From Perkinsus olseni (lineage: Eukaryota; Perkinsozoa; Perkinsida; Perkinsidae), in NCBI GenBank assembly GCA_013115135.1, contig JABANP010000698.1:1-21714 (forward strand): a stretch of DNA of 21,714 nt, read 5' to 3'. Within the stretch, counting starts at the first letter, position 1. Each line of letters starts with the position of its first letter. Of this stretch, positions 9,054-17,770 are shown in pieces. Both the position numbers and the translations under genes were made by a program. Under the pieces are notes generated by a model. It ran no database searches. It saw nothing but the letters and a program-made list of their open reading frames with translations, and had not been told where the DNA came from.

Positions 9054-9387
9054 TTATTCGGATACATCATTGCGTTCGATCTGTCTCTATGGCGTGTGCA
9101 GGTGCACTATCTCGTTGCAGTAGGTGTAGTTGTAGAACACAACATAAGTAGATTGGGCTCATAGTGAACGATATAGAGCAGATAGAAAGGTGGAGTAGTT
9201 GAGAGAATGGAGTGATAATGCGAAGCTAGTATGAGGACAGCTCCATTGCGTTATGTAAACAGTGCACGAATCAGTGATATCTTAGCGCCCTTTGTGTATT
9301 GCACTAGCGTGAAGCTAGTAGTTACTATCGAGACTAATCTTATTATATGCATAACTAAGAAGTATCAAGAGTCTTACTTCCTTTCCT

Positions 9388-9653
9388 ATGTCACACTTTC
9401 CGTCGAGTTCTAAGGGTGGCAAGCTTCCTGTCAACTCTAGTGAACGGCCTGGCCAAGCCGGGATCACCACAGCCCAGCGAGGGCGTACACCTAAATTTCC
9501 CGATTCACCCGAATTCTTGAGGTGTGTCTATGATAGGAAGGATCATCTATTATTGCTTCCGCCAGGCACTTTCGATCATCAAAGGTTGTCATGTTCAGGT
9601 CAGATTATACCTCGGTTACCGGGGCATTGTTGAGCCGCTTTCGAGTGGTCTGA
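9388..9653 (+). CDS. Possible two-exon small basic protein
   Basis: Model: exon 1 9388-9521, intron 9522-9565 (44 nt, gtgtgt..cttccgccag), exon 2 9566-9653. The sum is 222 nt in phase, giving 73 residues. The protein is Ser/Pro/Arg-rich (starts MSHFPSSSKGGKLPVNSS) with a C-terminal half of mixed hydrophobic and basic residues ending LLSRFRVV. No domain is recognised. Without splicing, exon 1 runs to a stop at 9633. Small size makes chance a real possibility. Confidence 0.35.
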
Positions 9654-9701
9654 GTTCACTCCGACGTATCCTAGGTTGACCATGAGCGCGGGCAAGGAAG
9701 A

Positions 9702-9734
9702 AAGATACGCACAAGCAGTGGTTATGCGTATCTT
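9702..9734. repeat. Perfect 10-bp inverted repeat, 13-nt loop
   Basis: AAGATACGCA at 9702-9711 and TGCGTATCTT at 9725-9734. In single-stranded form this makes a stable hairpin. It sits between the ends of two convergent genes (9388-9653 plus, 9815-10792 minus), so it could act in 3' end formation on either strand; this is inference. No U-run follows as in a bacterial terminator. Confidence 0.6.
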
Positions 9735-9814
9735 ATCGTATCCTACGGTTGTTGACGACCCTCCTCCCAACTAGCCAAACATCATTGTCGATAACACAAC
9801 GGCGTCTTCTCAAA

Positions 9815-10792
9815 TCATCCAACGTTACGTGATCGGCGTACAACTCCTCGAATCGGTTGAGAGAAGCTTCGCCTCTTCAAGGTCCCCTCAACCGTACCAT
9901 AAATCCCACGACTCATCCTTGGATACCGTATAACATCGCGAGCTGGCAACGCCCTCGTGCCCGATCGGGGCCCATGAGAACTATACGAGTCGAAGTGTCT
10001 ACCTACACTCCTGCTGGCCCTCTTCTGAGGGCGTCTCTCCGAACTCGGATGAAGGGCGGGCGATCCTTCATCGCTGACCCGACTCGCTGGCTTGCTGCTC
10101 CCGCTGACCCTCTCTCGGGTGGGCTTCGCTGATTTCCTCGCTTCTTTCAGCGCCTTGGCCGGGATTCGATCCGGAGACCTCTCGGGATGGACCTTCGCAA
10201 CTCCCTCCGGCGCGGCTTCGCTCGGCCGAGGCTTCAAAGCGCCACCGCCCCCTGGACTGGACTGCAGAGCAGTGGGTTCACGTCTGCTACGCTGAGGCGA
10301 TGGTGGAGCGATCGGGTCAGTGGAAGGTCCTGAAAACAGCGATCTTTCCTGAGGGAGGTCACGGCAGTTCATTGCCTGTGTGTCGTTCTGGTGGAGATGC
10401 TTCCACCTGGATTCCCCTGCTGTCTGTTCTTGTGGCTTTCGGCGTGTCTCCGGACGAGAGAGCATACTGAGGTATGAGTCAAATGCCCCTCTACAAACCA
10501 AGGGAGAGGCCAGCCCGAAGTCTCTTCGACGATCTAGCGAGCCCTTCCAAAGAGACCAGGCGAATGTTTGCAAGGCGCTTCTTGGTAGCCCTACATGGTA
10601 CAGAGCAGGGCCGCTATAGACGATCATTCACATGTTGCTACGAGAATCGGGGATGGGCACACCTTGTGTAGCAGGAGGCCCAACTTTACGATAAGCCTTC
10701 TTAGTCGCTCATCCAACTCCTCGACATACCTGAGGAGTCAAAGAAGCTGGTCAAACCGAGAAATCCATCAACGCCGAGGCTCGAAGCATCAT
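9815..10792 (-). CDS. Disordered Ser/Pro/Arg-rich protein, three exons
   Basis: Model: exon 1 10792-10773 (MMLRASA), intron 10772-10730 (43 nt), exon 2 10729-10661, intron 10660-10614 (47 nt), exon 3 10613-9815. Sum 888 nt in phase, 295 residues. Exon 2 gives an amphipathic helix (YVEELDERLRRLIVKLG); exon 3 alone is a 266-codon open frame. Its first third is ordinary in composition (TFAWSLWKGSLDRRRDF), the rest is low-complexity, basic, Ser/Pro/Arg/Glu-rich with a poly-Gly spot, ending RGVVRRSRNVG. This suggests an intrinsically disordered, possibly nucleic-acid-binding protein, but I recognise no domain. Exon 3 is well supported; the short exon 1 and its donor (gttgat) are guesses. The gene is the last of four in a row on the minus strand. 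Confidence 0.5.
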
Positions 10793-11266
10793 GCTGCGAA
10801 AGGCCAGCACCGGAAGCACCTCCTGGAATTATCAGGAAGAGCAAAAGATATCACGAAGTCTTAGGTTCTTGCGCACACATCAACCAGCAAAGCTCGCTGT
10901 CACGAAGGAGCCACTGCTGTCCATTGCTAGTCCATCACCTGGTCCGCCGCTCGCTCCGTGTCCGGTATCGGGCGTATGCAGTCAGATGCTTCGACGCTCT
11001 ATCAAGTGCCCTCGATGGAGATGCATCAGCTCTGAGCCAGGCAGCCACTTGAGCGCCTCCGAGTCTCCCCGTCCACCCACCCGGGCCACCCTGAGGGCAC
11101 TTCCGATCTCCACGCCTCTCGCTCGCGCTCGGCTGCCAGCGCTGCTGCTTGTGACGCCTGCCCAGAGCGAACACAGGCACGACGACCTCAGCAATGCTGT
11201 ACAGTGTAATGCTTATATCGCCGATCCTATTTTGCTCCGATAAGAAGCTACTACGCTGAAGCTAAT
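10793..11266. other. Intergenic, 474 bp
   Basis: GC-rich spacer between two same-strand genes. A 150-codon plus-strand frame crosses it (10791-11243) but it starts on the antisense of exon 1 of the neighbouring gene and has Ser/Pro/Arg/Leu bias typical of a chance frame. Nothing else is supported. Confidence 0.4.
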
Positions 11267-12190
11267 CTAAGACGCTGATGATGCGACAGCCCAAAGGTTG
11301 GATTCAAAAACCCGGTTGTTGTGTTCTCCACCAGTCAGTCTCTTCACACGAGCCACACCAGCACCCACCTGATGGTTGAGCTCTCTCGCATCAGCAGTTT
11401 CCTGGAGCAGTCTGATGAGCCGCTCGACCTTCCGATGGAGATCGACTCGAGGGGGACTGTGGATTTCTTGATTTAACCCGTCCTGAGGCGTAGGGGCGAA
11501 CCCGGGACTGCTTTTAAGGTGTGAAAACCTGTGCTAGAATCTGTACTAAATTTCACGATGGATTTAACGGAGAACTCCTGTGACGGCAGACGCTAGTCGG
11601 TGAAGCACACAAATCGAGTGCCATCATCATCTGAGCCTCCGACTGAGCAAAACGGCAAGAGTCCAACTAAGCCGGAAACGGTGTTGGATTATGAACTCGC
11701 ACACACTCAAGGCGATCGAAACTTCGAACTCACCTGTGCTGGTCCGAAAGTCTCTTTTCCCTCGACCTCGTCTCGTGATGGCACACAAACTTCTTCCTCA
11801 TCGTTCTTGAGAATTCCGCTTCCGAGGCTTCCTTCCGTTGTCTCCCTATTCACCCCTACTAACTTCACACACTCCTCAATTCGCTCGCTTTCATATTCGA
11901 TATCAAGCTCGCTCAAACGCCTCGATGCTTCAACGAGCTGCATCGTTTGCTCCCTCAACTGGGTCCGCATCATAGCTAGCTCCAGGCGGAGGGCCGAGTT
12001 GTTCTGCTCAACGCACGGAGAAGCTGCTGGCTTCCTCGACTGTGGCATCGGGAGAACTCTGATCCGAAGCTGAGCCCTCCACAGTGATGCCTTTTCGGTG
12101 CATCGACCTCTCCCTGTAAGCGGCACGGTCGACCTCAAGATTCTCCGAGGGACTAGCGAACGCAACACCATTAAAAAACGTAAGAAACAT
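11267..12190 (-). CDS. Coiled-coil protein, multi-exon
   Basis: Two coiled-coil exons are clear. The first (about 12039-11734) contains ALRLELAMMRTQLREQTMQ and ASRRLSELDIEYESERIEE with heptad leucines and ends at a consensus donor (cag/gtgagt at 11733). The last (11528 or 11533 to 11267) contains LHRKVERLIRLLQETADARE and ends WAVASSAS-stop. One in-phase model: 12190-12083, 12039-11734, 11642-11611, 11528-11267, with introns of 43, 91 and 82 nt, 235 residues. The first join (gtggag..ccacag) and the tiny third exon are tentative; skipping the latter with acceptor 11534 also keeps phase. The N-terminal exon begins MFLTFFNGVAFASPS. No named family. The ATG lies 5 nt after the stop of the TruD/PUS7 gene on the same strand, which is remarkably tight for a nuclear eukaryotic gene pair. 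Confidence 0.55.
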
Positions 12191-12195
12191 GACGC

Positions 12196-13707
12196 TTACA
12201 CAAGTTCATCGGTGATGCGAGCGATCTTCTCCCACACCAACCTCAACTCTTCTTCGCATTCGCTCGGTATTAGCGGGCCATCACCTTCGACCGGCTGATA
12301 AAAGTTGTGCCCCAACCACTCACGCACGAGGGCCGTTGCAAAGCACCCCGGTGGTAGGGAGAACGTGAGCTCGAGGGTATCTTTCTGGGGCCTCGTCCAC
12401 TTCAAGTTGATCGGTCTTATCAATATTTCCCTCGCTTCTTTCGCCGGGTTAGCTCGGCCGTTCATGGAGGGTACGTGGAGGTCCTCTAGAACCCTGTCCA
12501 AGAACTTGCCTGCCTTGTTCTGAGGCTTCAAACTGCTGTTCACAGGCAAAGGCAGACACACGTGGCGAGCTATCGAGCTCTTCTTGCCATCCCAAATGTA
12601 GGGCGGAAAGTGATGCACCGAACCGCCAGGACCGTTGATGACCAAGTCGCCTCGAAGAGGTCTAACACCGAGTTCGCTGACTCTGAACTGGACGAGGTAG
12701 TTCCACAGGAGACTGTGCCATGAGTGAACGTAAGACGCCCATTGATTTTGACTTATGGCCCGCTTCCAGTCGATATTGTCACCCGACTGTTTCTCAGCTC
12801 TGGCCAACAAAAGGCGCATCTCGTGAGCTTCGTAACCACTACCAAGAGCTTCATACACGGACCGAAGGGCGCCACCTTGAAGTTTCAGACGAACCCAGTC
12901 ACGGCCCTTGGGACACAACCCGATGAGCATGGCAACAACTGCCTCCAGAACATCGCCCTTCTCCAAGTACTGACCAACGATGGGCGAGTTGAACCGGGGT
13001 ACACCAAACCGTTGTAAGCCGAAAAAATTGACGAAGCCCGAGTCGCGTATCTTAGCTAGGACCTCGTCGTGCTTGGAGTGACCTATGATTCTCGAATCGC
13101 CGACAAAGGTGAGCTTGAACCAATTGCCTTCAAGGGCTCCCCACGTCAAGGGGGCTTGAACGCCGACAGGATCCCCTAGCTCGAACGGGAGTGCCTCTCC
13201 TCGTCGAGAAGCGAAGAAGAGGTTCTGGAACTGCACTTGAGGAACGGTGATGTACTGCATAGTGTCAGCGCCCTTGTCCTTCCGACCAGCGTAAGTGAAG
13301 ACCGCCGGATCACACTTGGCAACTTCTGCCATAATCTTGATACATGTGTCGGTCTCGACCTTTGTTTTATGCAAGGTAAAGCGAACAAACGGAGCCGAGC
13401 TAACTTCATGACCGAAACTGTGCGGTAGAAGATACTCGCAAAGATTCGTCTTGAACTCAACCGGCCGGCCGTTGTTGCCAAGGGGGATCTCGCGAACCAC
13501 GAAGTGCTCCGGAGCAAGAGTCAAGTCAGCCCTCTTCGAATCAACGCCGTGCCGCGTCCAAAAAAGGTTGCCCTCGAACGGCCGGTCCCAGTCGCTCAGA
13601 ACAGTATCAGTGCACATTCCCATCAGCTTGTGGAGCTCTCGAGACCCCGTGAGCTTGTGGATGGAGGACGCTGATGTTAGGCGTATCAAACGACGTCTAT
13701 GCAACAT
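12196..13707 (-). CDS. tRNA pseudouridine synthase, TruD/PUS7 family
   Basis: A 503-residue single-exon enzyme that would isomerise uridine to pseudouridine in RNA; eukaryotic PUS7 acts on position 13 of tRNAs and on other RNAs. Visible family motifs: AGRKDKGADTMQ at residues 140-151, whose Asp144 corresponds to the catalytic Asp of TruD (E. coli Asp80); FVNFFGLQRFG at 225-235, the conserved NxFGxQRFG motif; and LPPGCFATALVREW at 451-464, the typical C-terminal PUS7 motif. Length is between bacterial TruD (about 350) and yeast or human PUS7 (over 650). The start is fixed because an in-frame TAA directly precedes this ATG. The N-terminus (MLHRRRLIRLTSASSIHKL) is Arg-rich, lacks acidic residues and could be a mitochondrial targeting sequence. 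No key residue is missing; the gene appears functional and intronless, unlike its neighbours. Confidence 0.93.
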   Translation of the reverse strand: MLHRRRLIRLTSASSIHKLTGSRELHKLMGMCTDTVLSDWDRPFEGNLFWTRHGVDSKRADLTLAPEHFVVREIPLGNNGRPVEFKTNLCEYLLPHSFGHEVSSAPFVRFTLHKTKVETDTCIKIMAEVAKCDPAVFTYAGRKDKGADTMQYITVPQVQFQNLFFASRRGEALPFELGDPVGVQAPLTWGALEGNWFKLTFVGDSRIIGHSKHDEVLAKIRDSGFVNFFGLQRFGVPRFNSPIVGQYLEKGDVLEAVVAMLIGLCPKGRDWVRLKLQGGALRSVYEALGSGYEAHEMRLLLARAEKQSGDNIDWKRAISQNQWASYVHSWHSLLWNYLVQFRVSELGVRPLRGDLVINGPGGSVHHFPPYIWDGKKSSIARHVCLPLPVNSSLKPQNKAGKFLDRVLEDLHVPSMNGRANPAKEAREILIRPINLKWTRPQKDTLELTFSLPPGCFATALVREWLGHNFYQPVEGDGPLIPSECEEELRLVWEKIARITDELV

Positions 13708-14231
13708 TTAAGAGAGCTTCACTCTACTATGACAAGACTCACGCCGAGTGAACCTTCAATGGCAGAACACATCTTCGCCGGTCACGCTGGAAACTCGCAC
13801 GCCAGAGCTCCCGGCAGAAATAATCGGAAGGGCAATCCCGACGACTGTCAACGCAACAATCGTAGGGCTCATCGTACGCGTCAGCACCGAGGAGGCGACC
13901 GACGTCTTAAGCGTCACAGCATCAGATGCCGCGGCGACAACGGAGGCCTTCGAGACCCTCATTGTATATCAGCGAGGTCAATAGGTCGAACGCTAATTAG
14001 TGTTATACTCTGTTAAGTAAGAAATGGCTGTGAGATGCGAAAAAGTTGGTATGAGCAGCACGAGCAGCAGCTGGTGCTGGCATGCCTAGCAGTAGGGTGA
14101 AAGTTCAGTGAAGCCATCAATGTACGCGACTCAATAATACAAACCATTGGAGGCATAGAAATGTTACGACGACGACGACAATAAGGATTATGGTCAAACG
14201 ATTATCACGTCGAGCTGCTCGCTGGTGATGA
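13708..14231. other. Intergenic, 524 bp
   Basis: Upstream region of the TruD/PUS7 gene. Between 13748 and 13984 frames are open on both strands: plus (no ATG at its start) and minus 13962-13756 (ATG start, 68 residues, Ala/Val/Ser-rich with a hydrophobic stretch). Neither can be preferred, and I do not annotate them. A short (CGA)n run lies at about 14166-14179. Confidence 0.4.
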
Positions 14232-15412
14232 TCAACCAGAAGCAATCGTAATCAGAGACTCCGTAGCCTCCAGTCGGAAGGCACACAGACATGTACGACT
14301 ATTGAAATCGGTGACAAAAATATCAGTCTGGCGGCCCTTGGAGAAGGCAAGCTTAGGGAAGAGATGCTTCACGATCCGCATGCTGAATAAGTCGATACAT
14401 AAATCGACAACCTTCGCTCCGCTAACAGGATGGGTGTATCTGCAACGCCATCACACGAACAAGCAGCACTAGGCTGACCTTATCCGTCTTACCTGCGCAT
14501 CGAGCAAGATTCTCTGCCGAAAGCCTTAGCGATAGCATCAGCATCCTTGGGGCCTTTGACGGGTAGATGCCTCAGAGCGGAGCCCGCAGGTTGGAGAATG
14601 AAAGCCAGGTCAGTCTCCAGGAGTTGAATAAGATCGGAGGCACTGGGATCGGTCTTGTCAAGGAGAGCGCTCATAGCCGAAATGTCGGCGAATTTATGAA
14701 GAGTGCTTATCTGAAGATGAAAAATTACTGAATGGCATCTTTGGTTGAAGCTGGGGCCATTCGAGGTAGAAAGGTACTCGATGCTGCTGCTTCAGGGACA
14801 ACTCACCTCCACTTCTCCACACGTGAGGGAGAACACCAAATAAGCTGAACCACTTGAAGTAATCGGCACCATCTCCGGGAAGCGTTGGGTTAACAATCCG
14901 CCCTCTGAAGCAGGCAGGGGCTGTGCTGGTGGGCGAACAACCGATCCTATCTGAAAACAAGGCCGGATGAGAACCCCTTGGCAAGCAAGATCACAACGTC
15001 TACCACTGTTGTGAGGAGCTTAGCCTGGACACCCATCTCTCGACCGTGACGACCCTCCGAGACATCAACCATCTGGACGTAGTCCACAGAGTAAGGTCCA
15101 CTGCCGAGGTGACGATGGCAGGCAGGCGGCTGGCAATCGCTCACCGGCGAGGCCTCTGATTTGGGGGAGCTCTGATCTGCATACAGTTCCAAAGACGAAC
15201 GCTATCGGAAGCTCGCAATGAACAAAATCACCGCAACCGTCGATTGTCTTACCAGATCCGGCGATAGTGTCGATTTCTTCACTTGGCGTTTTACCGGCAG
15301 CAACAGTTGCGCCGTCGCCAACTTCACCACGTCGTAAGAAGAGGCCAAGGACCATTAGTAACCCGAGGGAGTAGAGGAAAGTGAGCCTGCGAACGATGGA
15401 GTTTCCTTCCAT
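14232..15412 (-). CDS. Five-exon protein with N-terminal membrane anchor, unknown family
   Basis: Model: exon 1 15412-15232, intron 15231-15177 (55 nt); exon 2 15176-15004, intron 15003-14951 (53 nt); exon 3 14950-14807, intron 14806-14711 (96 nt); exon 4 14710-14493, intron 14492-14440 (53 nt); exon 5 14439-14232. All introns are GT-AG (donors gtgatt, gtagac, gtgagt, gtaaga) and the exons total 924 nt in phase, 307 residues. The N-terminus has basic residues and a hydrophobic segment (RRLTFLYSLGLLMVLGLFL), a signal anchor or signal peptide. A short Cys/Pro-rich part follows, then a mixed alpha/beta-looking C-terminal half (ISTLHKFADISAMSALLDK, KVVDLCIDLFSMRIVKHLF, LCAFRLEATESLITIASG at the end). 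I recognise no family. Consistent phase over four introns makes the structure convincing although the function is unknown. Confidence 0.75.
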
Positions 15413-15602
15413 CCCGTCAGGCTCCTGTTTGCAACACGAAGCCGTCTAGCCTAGAATAGAAGTTTCACTCAGTGCTCACGGCAAAATGAGCCGAAATTTT
15501 AGCGCGCGCCCAGCTGATCGATATATGCTCAATATCGGCACGAGTCTTTATGAATAGTGGAGTCGATTGAGTTGAGTAATTTCTTGGCATTAGCCGCTTA
15601 CG

Positions 15603-16021
15603 ATGACTTCTGAGACCGAGACAGAGTATTGGACGATCTCGACGGGTGTGGCTTGCCGTAACGGTTGGAGCTGTAGGGAGTGCAAAGGACCCATAGTTAA
15701 AGGCACCCCACTAGTCTGCAGGGACGGCCGAAAACTACGTTTCATGTACTTCACTACTTAGGCTCGCCTTTAGTCGTTTATCACTCTGGGCACAGGTATC
15801 ATCCGAAGTGCTTCAGTGGTTACTCAGATGTGCGAACACAACCCGCTAACATAAGGTTAGTCAGACTGGCGTCTTCATCCCTAGGCAACTGGCTTTTTGT
15901 CGTCTTTTCCGCCCTGCTCATCCTCAGAGATATCCAAGGGAAGTATCCTAACCTCAGCAGAGAGGCTCCAAAGGAGAAGGGACATGGCAAGTGGTTCACT
16001 TCCTGTGGATATGTTGGCTGA
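15603..16021 (+). CDS. Small PARP-type-like zinc-finger protein, three exons
   Basis: Model: exon 1 15603-15745, intron 15746-15795 (50 nt, gtactt..gggcacag), exon 2 15796-15855, intron 15856-15927 (72 nt, gttagt..catcctcag), exon 3 15928-16021. Sum 297 nt in phase, 98 residues. It is one zinc finger: C24-x2-C27 (WSCRECKGPIVKGTPLV), then RDGRKLRFMYHPKCFSGYSD with H50-x2-C53, the C2HC ligand order of PARP-type fingers and the GRK..YHP.CFSG signature of the small PARP-like finger proteins of alveolates and oomycetes. The Cys-to-His gap is shorter than in PARP1. The tail is basic (REAPKEKGHGKWF). There is no catalytic domain, so it is probably a DNA- or nucleic-acid-binding adaptor; its role is not known. 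The zinc ligands lie in different exons, which hid the gene from frame scanning. Confidence 0.75.
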
Positions 16022-16132
16022 ACTCAACAGGAGTTGGTTGAAGTTTTTAATATCTGAAATAGCAAGCCATAGGCGGGAAGTTTTCCCCGTTCGTGGATTG
16101 GAGCGTTAGAGAAACTCATTAGACAACCGCTG

Positions 16133-16147
16133 CCAGCGGTCCGCTGG
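16133..16147. repeat. Odd palindrome, 7-bp arms
   Basis: CCAGCGG, central t, CCGCTGG. Confidence 0.9.
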
Positions 16148-16472
16148 TTTCGAATGGTCAACCAGTTCTAGTTTCGCACGAGGGTGTCCCTCGGAGGTAC
16201 CGAACAATGTGAAGTCGCTGTAGTAATACCATTGTTAGCCAACTCGACAGCTAGGTCCTTATAAATAATAGTATCATCAGACGAATCAGACATGATGAGG
16301 GATTAATACGAATGGGAATAGAAGCTAGAAAAACATTAATACTAATGCCCAATAAACATCATCAATAGCATCAACATCTTAATGCTGGAAGTATCTAGCT
16401 CCGCTCCGCTAAAAGCTTGTGTTGTGTTGTAGTGTCGGAAACCTGTAGTATTCACTACAGTCGCAAAGCACA

Positions 16473-16487
16473 AGCGAAACTTTCGCT
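16473..16487. repeat. Odd palindrome, 7-bp arms
   Basis: AGCGAAA, central c, TTTCGCT; its right arm also pairs with cgaaag just downstream (CTTTCG-ctg-CGAAAG). Confidence 0.9.
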
Positions 16488-16574
16488 GCGAAAGGTGGAG
16501 GGAGTCGCTCTGAGAGACTTGCACTTCATTATGGCAGTAAGGCCGTCGACAGGCTTGCTGAAGCTGCATGCGTT

Positions 16575-17180
16575 ATGGGAAAAGAGCTCAAGTCGCGAAT
16601 CGATCAGCCGGGGAGGAGACACTCCTACCAGGCGACCCCCCCCATTGAGGGAGGGGCGGGTGGGTCAAAAACATCGACAGGACACCCGGCACTACCGTGC
16701 CAGACGCTGACCTCTCACGATGAACGGCTCGGTGACGTACACCGCCCCGCACGCATACACACGATTGTCTCCAGCGGCGGACTACCGTGGATTTTCCTTC
16801 GACACACGGAGTGTATCGATTACTAAAATCCCGGCTCTTCGTCCGCGACCTTGCGTAACATACAATGGGAAAAGAGCTCAAGTCGCGAATCGATCAGCCG
16901 GGGAGGAGACACTCCTACCAGGCGACCCCCATCGTTGAGATCGATTCGAGACGACGAGGTCTCTTCCCATGCCCATCGTAGTAGGGGGCAGAAGAGGAAC
17001 ATCGACAGGACACCTGGCACTACCGTGCCAGACGCTGACCTCTCACGATGAACGGCTCGGTGACGTACACCGCCCCGCACGCATACACACGATTGTCTCC
17101 AGCGGCGGACTACCGTGGATTTTCCTTCGACACACGGAGTGTATCGATTACTAAAATCCCGGCTCTTCGTCCGCGACCTT
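16575..17180. repeat. Paired direct repeats A-B-A-B (66 bp and 182 bp)
   Basis: Block A is 66 bp and identical at 16575-16640 and 16865-16930 (starts atgggaaaagagctc). Block B is 182 bp at 16671-16852 and 16999-17180 with one difference (c/t near 16686/17014). A and B are separated by unrelated spacers of 30 bp (16641-16670) and 68 bp (16931-16998); a 12-bp spacer (16853-16864) separates the two units. High identity in A and B with unrelated spacers excludes a simple tandem duplication followed by drift. The position, at the 3' side of a minus-strand element with recombinase and RNase H remnants, fits the repeated B1-A2-B2 segment of split direct repeats in tyrosine-recombinase retroelements. 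This is inference; an A1 copy beyond the right edge would be required. Confidence 0.85.
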
Positions 17181-17187
17181 ATGGGCT

Positions 17188-17351
17188 CTCCCTCACCTGC
17201 CGTCTCTCACGGCTCTCGGGACTCTCGCGCTCCCCTTTGGCACACTCTGCCTCCCTCCTGGCGTGTTACCTCCCTCACCTGCAGTCTCTCACGACTCTCG
17301 GGACTCTCACGCTCCCATTTGGCACACTCTGCCTCCCTCCTGCCGTGCTAC
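17188..17351. repeat. 82-bp tandem duplication, two units
   Basis: Units 17188-17269 and 17270-17351 both start ctccctcacctgc and end near gtgttac/gtgctac, with about seven substitutions. The unit is pyrimidine-rich on the plus strand. It adjoins the paired direct repeats. Confidence 0.85.
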
Positions 17352-17362
17352 CCGCCTCCCGC

Positions 17363-17379
17363 CAGTGGCTGAGCCACTG
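17363..17379. repeat. Odd palindrome, 8-bp arms
   Basis: CAGTGGCT, central g, AGCCACTG. Confidence 0.9.
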
Positions 17380-17506
17380 TGGCTCCCATGCACGCACCCG
17401 TGCAGCACTTTACCCCCGGGTTACCACTTGACCCAACACACAGGCGTTACGAATCTGTGCTTGTCTCCACTTCCTGGGGCCCACGTGCGCTCCTCTTCCC
17501 CCCGGG

Positions 17507-17521
17507 GGGGTCCCGGACCCC
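17507..17521. repeat. Odd palindrome, 7-bp arms
   Basis: GGGGTCC, central c, GGACCCC, directly followed by the even palindrome CCCGCGGG. Confidence 0.9.
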
Positions 17522-17545
17522 GCGGGTTCTCTCCTTCTCTAGGCG

Positions 17546-17770
17546 TCACGGATGTACGACCGCCGGGAGTACACACGCCACGTCTTCCCATTGTGCCTCC
17601 CCAGGTTCGCCTCGGGACGGCTTGTCCGCTGGGTTTGCTTCTGAGGCTACTCGGGAGACATGGATCGCGATGTGTTCACGGCAATGTCTTCCCGCAACCG
17701 CCCGACTACGCCGTTCACGTCCGGCGAGGCGGCTGACCCCTTCTTCAACTGACGAGTTGGTGTCGGACAC
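17546..17770 (-). pseudogene. RNase H C-terminal signature of a retroelement (copy 1)
   Basis: The frame contains HIAIHVSRVASEANPADKPS followed by RG. The pattern (hydrophobic strand, RV.S.ANPAD.PSRG) is the conserved end of the RNase H domain in DIRS-like and BEL/Pao retroelements. Upstream (higher coordinates) the frame is soon interrupted by stops, so the remainder of RNase H and the reverse transcriptase are not readable. The frame ends at 17546 about 60 residues after the motif. The motif is intact, suggesting moderate age. Confidence 0.55.

Larger units (their letters stand above)
8293..9387. other. Intergenic, 1.1 kb
   Basis: No convincing coding frame on either strand. It contains an odd palindrome at 8394-8408, shorter hairpins at 8657-8667 (GGCGC-t-GCGCC) and 8806-8820 (CCGCTT-gcg-AAGCGG), and a GTT microsatellite at 9036-9053. 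I see no RNA gene. Confidence 0.5.
16022..16574. other. Intergenic, 553 bp, rich in inverted repeats
   Basis: No gene is supported. The stretch holds odd palindromes at 16133-16147 and 16473-16487, an inverted repeat AACAATG/CATTGTT (about 16202-16235), CTGTAGT-attc-ACTACAG (16443-16460) and CGAGGG-tgt-CCCTCG (about 16180-16194). It borders the mobile-element region. Confidence 0.6.

Noticed and set aside
10491..10613. Alternative exon frame containing TKKRLANIRLVSLEGLARSS on the minus strand
   Set aside because: It follows a possible donor at 10662 but ends in a stop at its end, and needs an unsupported further intron. The 47-nt intron into the longer frame gives one continuous protein.
10791..11243. 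Plus-strand 150-codon frame
   Set aside because: Composition is biased to Ser, Pro, Arg and Leu, no domain is visible, and it overlaps the antisense of the modelled exons of the minus-strand gene.
13748..13984. Overlapping open frames on both strands upstream of the TruD/PUS7 gene
   Set aside because: The plus frame lacks an ATG; the minus frame is only 68 residues with simple Ala/Val/Ser composition. Neither has supporting splice sites.
14694..14984. Alternative minus frame with WFSLFGVLPHVWRSGG
   Set aside because: It looks protein-like, but its phase does not match any donor in exon 2, and splicing it to exon 4 gives an immediate stop. The frame chosen for exon 3 is in phase on both sides.
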